A stretch of 64,000 bases of DNA from Linum tenue (Eukaryota; Streptophyta; Magnoliopsida; Malpighiales; Linaceae): contig CAMGYJ010000007.1 of assembly GCA_946122785.1 (NCBI GenBank), forward strand, positions 43,859,587 to 43,923,586, read 5' to 3'. This document shows positions 37,948 to 48,227 of the stretch, piece after piece. Under the pieces are notes generated by a model. That model was given only the letters and a program-made list of their open reading frames with translations. It made no database searches and was not told the DNA's origin. Numbering within the stretch: the stretch's first letter is position 1; every line of letters starts with the position of its first letter. Both the position numbers and the translations under genes were made by a program.

Positions 37948-38399
37948 GTTGTTTGGTTTTGATGATAGTTTGCTTGGGATAGTTACAATGCACCGGTTTA
38001 TTTTTATTTTTTGCACAAACAATACAAGCATTATTTGCTTGATTTGACACAAATTATCACTCAAAATGAGTGATAGTTAAATCTCAAGTGAGTGAGATTG
38101 TTGGGTTTTGTTTTTGTTCCAATGATGACCCTACTTTATTATGCATGTTGGTTTTTATATATTGAAACAAAGGGTAAAAGTGATATTTCACTTAAAAAAT
38201 ATTCTAAGGTATTTAATACTATAATCACATAAACCAAACAACGTAAACTACGATACACCAATTTTTGTATATACATGTATATTATTATGCATGCAATGAT
38301 AACAATACATCAATTTAACTATTACCAAATCCAAATTATATTGTGGAAAATACATGCATTATAACTATCCCAACCAAATTATCACCAAAACCAAACGAT
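37948..38399. mobile_element. MITE with 46-bp inverted ends
   Basis: The left end GTTGTTTGGTTTTGATGATA is matched by the reverse complement of the right end, which continues TTTGGTTGGGATAGTTATAA. Inverted similarity runs about 46 bases, up to TTACAATGCA / TTATAATGCA. There is no coding capacity and the target duplication was not resolved. A second partial copy in the opposite orientation follows directly and creates the palindrome at 38364-38465. Confidence 0.7.
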
Positions 38400-38465
38400 G
38401 GAGACTATCCCAACCAAATTATAGTCTCCATTGTTTGGTTTTGGTGATAATTTAGTTGGGATAAT
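38364..38465. repeat. Near-perfect 45-bp palindrome with 12-base loop
   Basis: Arm 38364-38408 pairs with 38421-38465 with about three mismatches. The loop CCCAACCAAATT is itself a piece of the arm sequence. It is formed where two copies of the neighbouring MITE end meet head to head, and would extrude a strong hairpin in single-stranded DNA or in a transcript. Confidence 0.8.
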
Positions 38466-38519
38466 TACAATGGATGGTTTGGTTTTTGGTGATAATTTGG
38501 ATAAAGGATTTTTGAAGAA

Positions 38520-41184
38520 TAAAATTTCAAATTGAAGAGTCCTTGGCATTAAGAATTCCTTCTCTCACTCCCTAATTTTTTCTTTCCTCTCTTTTATAAG
38601 CTACACCCCTTATACTTGGGTAAGATGAACCTAAACCCTATGATATTTGTATAATTTATTGATTTCTCGTATATGAACCCTAAATTAATCTTTATATGAT
38701 TAGTTTATGTTCAATCATGCTATCCTCTCTCAATTGGTTACTTTGTCCTTGGCTTATGAGGGAAACTATCTAATTAGGTCAAGACTAGAACATGTATAAA
38801 TTAGTATAAGATCATAATTGCTCGACTTTAGAATGATGGTTTCATCTGCTAAGGGGTAAAATCAAAATAGAAAAATATGGACCTAGTTCTTTATATAGCT
38901 TTTTGTTTGCATCAATTTTGAGTAAATTGGTCTATTTAAGAAGTAATGAGTGCATGACTTTTGACTCAATTACTAAACTTTGTGATTCCTTGTGTCATAT
39001 AAGGGTTTAGGGTGATTACATGAGAATGCTTTACAAATTGATTCTATCCTAGGGTGAGGGGGATTCCAATACCAAGTACCTTCTCAATCTTGAGTTACAC
39101 CTACTTGCTAATTTAGTTTACTTTTGCTTTCTTAGAGTAATTGAATCATCAATTTACTGGCAAAATAATAGGCATCAAAGTAGTAGTACATACCAAAGAA
39201 CTGTGGAATATGACAATGGTATCTAATATACTACTTCACTAATCTAGGGTACACTTTTTCTCAGTTAGTGTAGTGAGCTTAAGTCGACAACAAATGATTT
39301 TTTGGTGCTATTGCTGGGGACTTCAGGTTATTGTGTGATAAGAAATCAAGTTACTATTTTTGTCATTTACTTTCTTGCTGGTTTTACTTTTTTTTCTTTT
39401 TCCATCCCACATTTGCATTTCACCGGTGTTTTTGAGTGTTTTTCTTGTCATGGCCGAACAATACCAATTGAACAATATTAAAGGTGGTTAAGAAGGCAAT
39501 TGTGTTCGAGGGCCACCTTAGGAGTTAGGAGAGAACCCTGAGATATTACACCCAGAATAATGTCCAAGAAATCCAATCACCTATCAGACATTCGATCATC
39601 CTGAACAATAACTATGAGATCGATACGAGTACAATCTCATCGATTCAAGCCTCTATATACAATTACATGACCTTAAAAAAGGGATCATTTAATACACAAC
39701 CATAAATTCAATTTGTCACGTCGCCAACCAACCGTGTAGGGTTAGTTCCCTTTGTATGGTTCTTAAAATGCATCTACATTTCATGTACATATTCTCTTAT
39801 GTTTCCTTTTCTTTAATCCATTTTTTTCTTTTCAACTGTGCACAGGCTTATGCATGTATACTACTTTTTATATATAAAAAAATCTCAGATCCAAACTACC
39901 CCTTAATCTTGATGGTTTATTTAATGGTAATGATGAAAATAATAAATGATCAACTTTTCGCACTGCATGGCATGCATACACTGATACGAAGATCAAGTGT
40001 TTTGGAACGGCCCTTTTGGATTTGCATGCTGAATGAACAGAACTGAATATACGTGTCGGAAATATATATATCTTTTAGGTAATTTGTGTGTCAGGATTCA
40101 GGAATATTGATCAGAAAAGGGAGGGGGGGAAAGTACGTGTTCATGCCAGCACTGTTTTGCTAATTGTCTTCGTCGTTGGCTGATCATGTTATGGTTCTTG
40201 ATTTTGCCAAAAACTCGATTAAACAATTCGGCTAGCGTCATGCTGATATGGGAAATTATTGGGTTTACGTATTGATATTATTTACAATGATTGAAAAATC
40301 GTACCGACGATATGATAAGATTTTTTTTATTAGAGGTTAAATCGGTAGGCGGTATTTAACGGTATGAATGAGTTGAACCATAATTAAAATGATTTCGGTA
40401 TAAAATATTTTATCGCTGACTCTTTCAATAGAATCTCCAATTCTTAATATTAATTATAAAAATGTTACCATGTTAGTTAGATGTAGTCAAAATTTGTGCG
40501 ATAACAATGGAATCACATCAACACAGGCACTACAACAAAACAAAACAAAAATCATTTAATAGACCGGCCGACGAGAAACGAATTCAAATGGTTACATTCA
40601 TGAGGCTTACAGTCTACCTTCCATGCTTGGTGTATGAATGAAAATATAGGTTAGATAGCCGGAAAAGAAGAATACGTTTAGGTATAGGCTAGTTTGCCCC
40701 TACGGTAGATTTTGTAGAAACAACTTTTAATTGAGGTTTTTAGAGAAGTATTTTAAAAAAACAGTGGAAGGTTTTGCTGAATAACTATTAGAAGTGTTTT
40801 TTTAATATAAGAGGTTATGCAAAATGACTACAAAGAATTTATAATATAAAATATGAATAAAAATTATAAACAATAAAAAATAGTCAAAATGGATCTTGTT
40901 AGATTTCTTTTATATTAAATAATATACTTTTATATTTTATTTTATTTTTTAAAATGATATAAATTAAATAAAATTAAAATATGGTAAGGATAATCTTGTA
41001 TTTTCAAAATATTTTTTCAAAAAAGTTCTAAATAAGAGCTTCTATTTATATGTTATAGAAAAATATTTTTCTGCTTTTCAAAATCCAAGCTTTTAGAGAT
41101 GTTTGACCCTTCTTTAGCTTTTGAAACCGAAAAACACTTCCAAAAGTCGGGCCAAACATAGACTATGACAAAAATAACCATACT
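38520..41184. other. AT-rich intergenic DNA, no gene seen
   Basis: About 2.7 kb of AT-rich sequence with short unsupported open frames only. CACTACAACAAAA near 40533 resembles the end of a CACTA-type element, but no partner end was seen. No RNA gene was recognised. Confidence 0.45.
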
Positions 41185-41554
41185 AGGTGGTAATTGGTAT
41201 CCAATTTTATAATCCAAGCCAATCAATCCATTAAAATATTGAATTAATTAAATTTATTTTCATCCAATTTCAATTGGATTGGTGGATTTATTGATTGTTA
41301 AAAAGTAAAATTTAGTACCTATACTTTTTATATTTTGATACCTAAAATGTATATTTTAGATTAAAATATCATTGGATACATTTTGGTAACTAAAATATTT
41401 CATTGTGATATTATAGTACCTAAACTTTTCAACATTTACATAATGGTCCTAGACTTCAATGCCATTTGGACCCATGAAATCCACCAATCAGTTTGATCCA
41501 ATCCATGAGTCCACCAATCCATTTAATCTATGAATCCAATCCATTTGCCACCTC
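41185..41554. mobile_element. hAT-type MITE
   Basis: A 370-base element with ends AGGTGGTAATTGG and CCATTTGCCACCT(C), inverted with small mismatches. The flanks ACCATACT (41177-41184) and TACATACT (41555-41562) match at six of eight bases, as expected for a worn 8-base hAT target duplication. The interior is AT-rich with repeated CCAATCC / GGATTGG words near both ends. No coding capacity. Confidence 0.7.
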
Positions 41555-41746
41555 TACATACTCGTGTATATCCCCGAATTCAATCTAGCTAATCAGGTAA
41601 AACTTGGCTCATAAAAAAAAAGTAGGACAAAACTCGAATTCGAAGAAGTTTTGATGGGGGTATGGGCAAAACTCGAAATTGAATATTGCAGATTATGCAT
41701 GGATATGATTTTCCTACTATCCAACTCGAACCCACCAAATTATAGA

Positions 41747-42298
41747 TGTTGGGCATGTGACTCGGATCACTCCCGCGCCAAAGAAGCACGCCAAACCGCA
41801 CGCCACGACGAACACGGCGCGACACGTCCGACAGCGCCGAGACCTCGCGCGCGGCAAGAGTGAGTCTATGCGCGCGAATGGGAAGACAAGGCGGCGACCA
41901 GACTCAAGAGCCGGAGAGGGCGTCATTGTGTCTCCCGAGGGAAGGTCACGTCAAGACTTTTGAGTACAAATCATAGACAACCCTCTGACAAGTCCTAGGT
42001 TAGGGGATGGCCTAAATCCCTGACACATCAGCAGTCACGTCGTTGTACCGTCTCGAAGTCCACCCACTCACCCACCACCATGTAGCCTATAAATATGGCA
42101 TTTACTCTGGTGGGTGAGGGGATCGCATTTTTGCACCATTCTCTCTCCATAGCAACTACTTCTCTTTCTAAAAGTTCGAACCTTGATCCTCACTCGACTC
42201 TCTAGTTCTTATTCCTTCAATTAAACCTGACCCTTGCGTTCCTTCTTGACCCAAACTCTCACACGAACCTCACTCCTACACTCAGTTAGGTTCAAACA
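41747..42298 (+). repeat. Left LTR of the Ty3/Gypsy element
   Basis: 552 bases, starting TGTTGGGCATGTGACTCGG and ending GGTTCAAACA. A TATA box (TATAAATA) lies at 42088-42095, so the transcript should start about 30 bases further on. It reads the same as the right LTR, including length. Preceded by the target duplication ATAGA. Confidence 0.95.
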
Positions 42299-42300
42299 AT

Positions 42301-42318
42301 TGGCGCCCACCGTGGGGC
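42301..42318 (+). other. Primer-binding site
   Basis: TGGCGCCCACCGTGGGGC begins two bases after the left LTR. This is the tRNA primer-binding site for minus-strand DNA synthesis and is typical of Tat-type plant elements. I did not assign the tRNA. Confidence 0.85.
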
Positions 42319-42347
42319 CAAGAAGAAACGCTGAAGAAAATTCACCA

Positions 42348-45300
42348 ATGGCAGAACACAACCACGACCAACCTGACCAAGCGACGCCGATCAAGGCAAT
42401 GACTGACCCGAGGGCGTTCGCGGAAGCCAGCAACCTCAACGCCGTGCTCATAGAAGAAGAGGAGCCCGAGCTGACGGCCAAGGAAATGAGGGAGCTGTTG
42501 AGGAAACAAAACGACGTCATAGCCGACATGCAAAAACAAATGAGCCAAGTCATCACACTCATGATGAGCAGGGAGAGCGCGCTAACGACAGACGCGACAG
42601 CGGCCGCGCCCCAACAAGCCTTGGTTGACGCACCCCAACAAGCCTTGGGAGAAACATCGGGGACAGCTCAACTTCCCCAACACACGCCGACAGAACTTCC
42701 CGCGGGTGAAGCGACGGGGGTCGATCTACCGGGGCGGGCGGACCTCAGCTTCTTAGAGCAACACCTATCTCCCCAATATCGACCCAACCCGCCTAAAAGG
42801 GTCCTTCACCAGCCATTGAGCGCGCAAATAATGGCGGAGAACCTAACCGGAGCGCCGCCCACCCTCCCAACATACAACGGCACAACGGACCCGGAAGACC
42901 ATGTAAGCACCTTCTGCTTGCGTATGCAACTCCAAACCAACTCCAACGCCGCCCTGTGCAGAACCTTCCCGTCGACGTTCGCCGGCATATGCCTCGATTG
43001 GTACAATCGCCTCCCAAACGGGATCATCCGCTCGTTTGAAGAGTTCATACTCCTGTTCACGACGAAGTTCGCGTCCCAGAAACGACGCCCCCTTCACCTC
43101 AAGGCCCTGATAGATATCAGGCAAAAGGAGGGAGAAAGCCTGAGAGCTTTCTACGCCAGATGGTCCAGGATAGCGATGGCTGTCCGCGACCTCACCCCCG
43201 AAACAGCCGCCCATCACCTCATGGAGGCCACCAACAATATGGAGCTCAAGCGGGCGTTAGCAAAAAGGCCCGTCACGCTGTCAACAGAATTGGAGATGAA
43301 GATCGAAAAGGCAATCACGTTGGAAGAAACCCTGGGATCAGGGTCCGTCAGGCGCTTCGAACCAACAAAAATGCCACGAGAAGAACAGGCGCGCCGCCAG
43401 GCTCCAACTCCAATCGCCCGCGATCAACTGCTGCAGATGCACAGTGGTCCAAAGCGCGTTCCTCACCCCCCACCGGAACAGGCGCAGCGCGGTCGATCAC
43501 CCGACAGGCGCGCGCCCAACGCATACACCCCCCTTAATGACTCCGTAAGGAATGTGTTTCACGTCCTTCGCGAGAAAGGCTACAAGCTCAATTGGCCTGC
43601 CCCGTTGAAATCCCAACCCCACATGCGCAACCCACATACGCATTGTGAATTTCACAGAGCAACGGGGCACCGGACGGAAGAATGCAGAGAGCTGAGGTAT
43701 GAAATAGAGGGCCTCGTACGACGAGGGCTGCTAACCGAGTTTGTTCACGTAAAGAAAGAGCAAGCTGAGGTCCCTCTACACCCGCCGCCGCCACCACCGC
43801 AAACCGATTATGATGAAGATACAGGCGCGTATGTAGTGCGCAAAGAGATCGGGGTGGTGACAGTTGAAGGAGACCGCCCCCAAAAGAAAACCAAACGTGA
43901 GCGCGCAGCAGAGTGCGCTGCCGTCAACGCGCCAACAAAGTTCAATCTGAGCTTTGACGACGCGGAGTTCCCGCAAGGAGTCCCATCAGAGGAACCACTC
44001 ATCGTCACCGCGCTAATCGCCGCCTGCAAGACCCACCGCCTCTTGATAGATGGAGGCAGCGCGGCCGACATCCTCTTCCAGAGTACCATTAACAAAATGG
44101 ACATTGACCCGCGCCTAATCAGGCGCGCGCAAGGTAACCTGGTCGGCTTCTCCGGAACCAAAGTCCCGGTAATTGGAGTGGTCACCCTCCCTGTGGTGAT
44201 CGGCGACCAGGAACCACGCGTCTCCAAACAAGTAGAGTTCACAATCGTCAATTGTGAATCAGCGCACAATGGCATCCTTGGCCGGCCTTTCCTTGCGAAG
44301 TTCATGGCCCTCCCGTCGACGTGCCACCAGAAGCTCAAGTTCCCGACACAGAGAGGAGTTGGAGAAGCGCGAGGGACGACATGGGAGGACCGCGTTGTGA
44401 CTCGACAAACCAACATAGTCGACACAAGGGCGGAAGAACCCCGACCGGAGTCCATGGATTCCGATTTCGAGGTTGCGCTGGATCCCGCCGAGCCAACCAG
44501 GAAAATACGCATCTCCACTCACGTCAGCAGCGACGCAATCGAGCCACTCGTGACGCTGCTGAAGGAATACCAAGAGCTGTTCGCGTGGTGCACAGAAGAC
44601 ATGCCAGGAGTGCCCAGAGAGGTAGCTCAACATAACCTCGCAGTCCCAGCCAATGCGGAGCCAAAGCAACAAGGGCGGAGGTCCTTCACGGGCGACAAAC
44701 TAAGGGCGATAGAAGAAGAGGTGGCGCGCCTACTGGCAGCCGGGTTGATTCGACCCGTTAAATACCCTAAGTGGCTGGCAAACGTGGTCTTGGTCAAGAA
44801 GTCATCGGGAGCATGGCGGATGTGCGTCGACTACACCACGATAAACAAAGTGTGCCCGGGAGACCCTTATCCCCTGCCACGTATCGACCAGCTGATCGAC
44901 GCAACTGCCGACCATGAGACGTTGTCTTTCCTCGACATGTTCTCCGGATATCACCAGATCCCTATGTCGGTGGAAGACGAAGAAAAGACGGCGTTCATGA
45001 CACCGTTCGGGAACTTCTGCTTCGTTGGGATGCCGTTCGGATTAAAGAACGCCGGTGCGACATATCAGAGGATGATTGACACGGTTTTCGCGCAACAAAT
45101 CGGGCGGAACATCGAGGCATACGTAGATGACCTCATTGTCAAAACAAAGGCGGGCGGGTCACACCTGGAGGACCTGCGCGAGACTTTCGAAGCCCTCCGC
45201 CGGCACAGCCTCCGCCTCAACCCACTCAAATGTGTTTTTGGAGCGGAAGCAGGAAAGTTCCTGGGGTTCATGATAACCAAGCGCGGCATAGAGGTCGACC

Positions 45301-47657
45301 CGAAGCAAATCACCGCGGTCCAACAACTACGAGCGCCCCGGAACGCGTTGGAAATCCAATCCCTGAATGGCAAGATAGCGGCACTGGGGAGGTTTATACC
45401 AAGATCCGCCGACAAGTGTGCGCCTTTCTTCAGAACACTCAAGAACGGGGCACGCTTTGCATGGACGACCGAATGCGAAGCAGCGTTCCAAGAGCTAAAG
45501 GCGTATCTTGTATCCCCTCCTATACTGACTGCCCCCAAACTTAATGAAAAACTTTTTCTGTATCTCGCTGTATCAACAAGGGCTGTGAGCGCAGTGCTGA
45601 TATCTAGAAGAGATGGCAGAACCGAGCAACCGGTGTATTACACCTCGCGCACTCTAGTCAGCGCGGAAACAAGATACTCCTCGATCGAGAAGGCTGCCTT
45701 GGCACTAGTAAGCGCCTCTCAGAAGCTGCGCCCGTACTTCCAGGCGCACCATATCACCGTCCTGACAAACCTCCCACTAAAAAAGATACTAACTTCGATG
45801 GAAGTGTCGGGACGCATGGTCAAGTGGGCGGTCGAGTTGTCGGAATACGATATCCAATACGCGCCAAGACCAGCAATAAAGGCCCAAATCCTGGCGGACT
45901 TCATCGCAGAAGGGGTGACCCTCGAAACAACGCCGGAGGGCGTTTGGGACGTCTACGTTGATGGAGCGGCGAGCAAACATGGCGCCGGAGCAGGCGTTGT
46001 GGTGCGCACGCCTTCTGGCGCGGTGCACGAAATAGCAATCAGGTTCCGGACGCTGAAAACAAATAATGCCGCGGAATATGAAGCCATCTTGGCGGGAATG
46101 ACGGCCGCTCATGATTTGGGAGCAAGAACAATACGGGTCCTCTCCGACTCCTCTCTGGCGGTCAACCAGCTGAATGGCGCGTTTGATGCAAAGGAAGACG
46201 CGCTGGCGCATTACATGGAGCGTGTTAAGCAGAGAGCCACAACATTCGAAGCAGTAACATATGCGCAGATACCAAGAGAAGAGAATGCCCACGCCGACGC
46301 ACTATCTAAACTGGCAACAGCTACTGACTTTGAGTCCACGCGCCTCGTGTCCGTCCAAAAAGAAGAAGAAGCCTCCTCGGAGGTGGCCATCACCACAACC
46401 CAGCTTATGCCCAACGAAGACTGGAGACACCCGATTTTGAAGTACCTTCAAGATGGGGCAATACCAGAAGACCCTAAGCAAGCTTGGACTCTAAGGCAAA
46501 AGGCGGCCCGTTGCACACTCATTGAGGGGGAGTTATATCGGAGGTCGTACTCAGGCGTCTACCTCAAATGCATTGGGCAAGAGGAGGCGCACAACTTAGT
46601 GCGCGAACTTCATGACGGGATGTGCGCGATGCACGCCGGGCCACGCAGCATGGAACGCACCATCCTCTTGCATGGATACTACTGGCCGCGCATTAAGAAG
46701 GATACAAAGAATTACGCAGATCAGTGCCATAAATGCCAAATCAACGCGCGCCAACATCACTTGCCGGCCACTGAGCTCCAGGGCAACCTAAGCCCATGGC
46801 CTTTCGCGCAGTGGGGAGTCGATCTCCTTGGACCTTTCCCAACGGCAAAAGGGAAGCGCAAATACATAATCGTGGCAGTAGACTACTTCACCAAGTGGAT
46901 TGAGGCTGAGGCGCTGGCATCCATAACGGCGCAACAGGTAACGCGTTTCTTGCGCAACAACATCTTGTCGCGCTTTGGAGTTCCAAATGCACTCATCTTC
47001 GACCATGGGAAACAATTCGACTGCGCAGAAGTGATAGACTTCTGTGACGGGGTAGGAACCATCGCGAGATTCGCGTCGGTGGCTTACCCTCAGGCCAATG
47101 GCCAGGCAGAATCCTCCAATAAAGCGATCTTGCACGGCCTACACACCCGCCTGAATGAAGCCAAGGGCAATTGGGCGGACGAGCTCAACACGGTGCTGTG
47201 GGCGCACCGCACTACGCACAAAGTGGCAACGGGCGAAACCCCTTTCGCCCTCACGTATGGCACTGACGCGGTGATCCCCATAGAAACGACAACACCGACC
47301 TACCGAATCACCGGGTACAACGAAGAAGCAAACGACGAAGCACGCCTGTTAGAGCTTGAGTTGTCACAGGAAAGGCGAGAATTGGCATCCATCAAGCTAG
47401 CCGCAATGAAAGAGCAGGTGGCCAAGTACCACAACGCGAAACTAGTCCCACACAAGTTAATCCTCGGAGACCAAGTACTGCGGCGAAACTTCCGTCCCGA
47501 TCCCAGGCACGGGAAGCTCGCCTCAACATGGGAAGGTCCTTACCTAATCCGCGAAGTGGTCGGCGCCAACACATTCAAACTCAGCGAGCTGGGGGGCACC
47601 AAGATCCCAAGGACGTGGAATGCACAGAACCTAAGGAAATACCACCATGCAGAGTAA
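42348..47657 (+). CDS. Gag-Pol polyprotein of the Tat-type Ty3/Gypsy element
   Basis: A single uninterrupted frame of 1769 residues from the ATG at 42348 (MAEHNHDQPDQ). The open frame extends upstream into the LTR but has no ATG there. Order: Gag with a retrotransposon gag domain (about 175-290) and a modified zinc finger CX2HX4HX4C (Cys433). Protease follows with DGGS at Asp568. Reverse transcriptase is about 775-980 with YVDD at 925-928. A first RNase H-like region (about 1063-1160) has Tyr-Leu-Ala-Val where the first catalytic Asp is expected. A second RNase H starts DVYVDGAASKHGAGAG (Asp1205). Integrase has an HHCC zinc domain (His1422 to Cys1460) and Asp1492, Asp1552, Glu1588, that is D,D35E. 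All core residues of reverse transcriptase, second RNase H and integrase are present, so it may be competent. No Gag/Pol frameshift or stop is seen. No chromodomain was recognised. Confidence 0.95.
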   Translation: MAEHNHDQPDQATPIKAMTDPRAFAEASNLNAVLIEEEEPELTAKEMRELLRKQNDVIADMQKQMSQVITLMMSRESALTTDATAAAPQQALVDAPQQALGETSGTAQLPQHTPTELPAGEATGVDLPGRADLSFLEQHLSPQYRPNPPKRVLHQPLSAQIMAENLTGAPPTLPTYNGTTDPEDHVSTFCLRMQLQTNSNAALCRTFPSTFAGICLDWYNRLPNGIIRSFEEFILLFTTKFASQKRRPLHLKALIDIRQKEGESLRAFYARWSRIAMAVRDLTPETAAHHLMEATNNMELKRALAKRPVTLSTELEMKIEKAITLEETLGSGSVRRFEPTKMPREEQARRQAPTPIARDQLLQMHSGPKRVPHPPPEQAQRGRSPDRRAPNAYTPLNDSVRNVFHVLREKGYKLNWPAPLKSQPHMRNPHTHCEFHRATGHRTEECRELRYEIEGLVRRGLLTEFVHVKKEQAEVPLHPPPPPPQTDYDEDTGAYVVRKEIGVVTVEGDRPQKKTKRERAAECAAVNAPTKFNLSFDDAEFPQGVPSEEPLIVTALIAACKTHRLLIDGGSAADILFQSTINKMDIDPRLIRRAQGNLVGFSGTKVPVIGVVTLPVVIGDQEPRVSKQVEFTIVNCESAHNGILGRPFLAKFMALPSTCHQKLKFPTQRGVGEARGTTWEDRVVTRQTNIVDTRAEEPRPESMDSDFEVALDPAEPTRKIRISTHVSSDAIEPLVTLLKEYQELFAWCTEDMPGVPREVAQHNLAVPANAEPKQQGRRSFTGDKLRAIEEEVARLLAAGLIRPVKYPKWLANVVLVKKSSGAWRMCVDYTTINKVCPGDPYPLPRIDQLIDATADHETLSFLDMFSGYHQIPMSVEDEEKTAFMTPFGNFCFVGMPFGLKNAGATYQRMIDTVFAQQIGRNIEAYVDDLIVKTKAGGSHLEDLRETFEALRRHSLRLNPLKCVFGAEAGKFLGFMITKRGIEVDPKQITAVQQLRAPRNALEIQSLNGKIAALGRFIPRSADKCAPFFRTLKNGARFAWTTECEAAFQELKAYLVSPPILTAPKLNEKLFLYLAVSTRAVSAVLISRRDGRTEQPVYYTSRTLVSAETRYSSIEKAALALVSASQKLRPYFQAHHITVLTNLPLKKILTSMEVSGRMVKWAVELSEYDIQYAPRPAIKAQILADFIAEGVTLETTPEGVWDVYVDGAASKHGAGAGVVVRTPSGAVHEIAIRFRTLKTNNAAEYEAILAGMTAAHDLGARTIRVLSDSSLAVNQLNGAFDAKEDALAHYMERVKQRATTFEAVTYAQIPREENAHADALSKLATATDFESTRLVSVQKEEEASSEVAITTTQLMPNEDWRHPILKYLQDGAIPEDPKQAWTLRQKAARCTLIEGELYRRSYSGVYLKCIGQEEAHNLVRELHDGMCAMHAGPRSMERTILLHGYYWPRIKKDTKNYADQCHKCQINARQHHLPATELQGNLSPWPFAQWGVDLLGPFPTAKGKRKYIIVAVDYFTKWIEAEALASITAQQVTRFLRNNILSRFGVPNALIFDHGKQFDCAEVIDFCDGVGTIARFASVAYPQANGQAESSNKAILHGLHTRLNEAKGNWADELNTVLWAHRTTHKVATGETPFALTYGTDAVIPIETTTPTYRITGYNEEANDEARLLELELSQERRELASIKLAAMKEQVAKYHNAKLVPHKLILGDQVLRRNFRPDPRHGKLASTWEGPYLIREVVGANTFKLSELGGTKIPRTWNAQNLRKYHHAE

Positions 47658-47720
47658 CGTGTACCACGTTCGTAATAGCGCATTAGCGCAGTAAATAAAA
47701 AGGACACGGTTCACAAGAAC

Positions 47721-48018
47721 AAAACTTAGCAATAGTCCAGCACTATTTGCGCCCAAACAGTTCGAAAGAACAAAAAATTAGCAATAGTCTAGTACTATCT
47801 GCGCTTGGTTCTACGGAACAAAACTTAGCAATAGTCCAGCACTATTTGCGCCCAATCAGTTCGAAAGAGCAAAAAATTAGCAATAGTCCAGCACTATCTG
47901 CGCTTAGTTCTACGGAACAAAACTTAGCAATAGTCCAGCACTATTTGCGCCCAATCAGTTCGAAAGAACAAACCTTAGCAATAGTCCAACACTATTCGCA
48001 CCCATTCAGTTCCTTGGT
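47721..48018 (+). repeat. 99-bp tandem repeat array in the 3' region of the element
   Basis: Three units start at 47723, 47822 and 47921 (AACTTAGCAATAGTCC...), period 99. Each unit is two similar halves of about 50 bases, both carrying TTAGCAATAGTCCAGCACTA, one ending in TGCGCCCAA and the other in TGCGCTTRG. The last unit is partial and diverged. The array lies between the Gag-Pol stop and the end of the antisense gene. Such 3' arrays in Tat-type elements are known sources of satellite DNA. Confidence 0.9.
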
Positions 48019-48227
48019 ACCGCGCCATCGCGCCACTCATCAAGACAAAACAGACACGCACGAACAGATAAGCACACTAGCGATTGAACGCCATAAAAGA
48101 TAGATTGTTGGATTTAATAAGTCGGGAGCACCGCAAGTGTTCAAAGCGAGCGGCTACATCAAAAGCAACTGACGGCGGAAAGGATAAAGTCAAAACAAAA
48201 AAAAAATAAAGAAAAGCGCGACTACAC

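Noticed and set aside
40533..40560. CACTACAACAAAA as the end of a CACTA transposon
   Set aside because: No opposite inverted end or 3-base target duplication was found, and the following A-rich run makes a chance match likely.
42234..42347. Upstream extension of the Gag-Pol frame into the left LTR and across the primer-binding site
   Set aside because: It has no ATG and begins with TTG inside the LTR. The first ATG after the primer-binding site (42348) is the sensible start.
43808..44518. A 236-codon minus-strand frame inside gag/protease
   Set aside because: It lies fully opposite the intact Gag-Pol, with composition explained by GC-rich third positions and no recognisable domain. The same applies to the other minus frames between 42300 and 47600.
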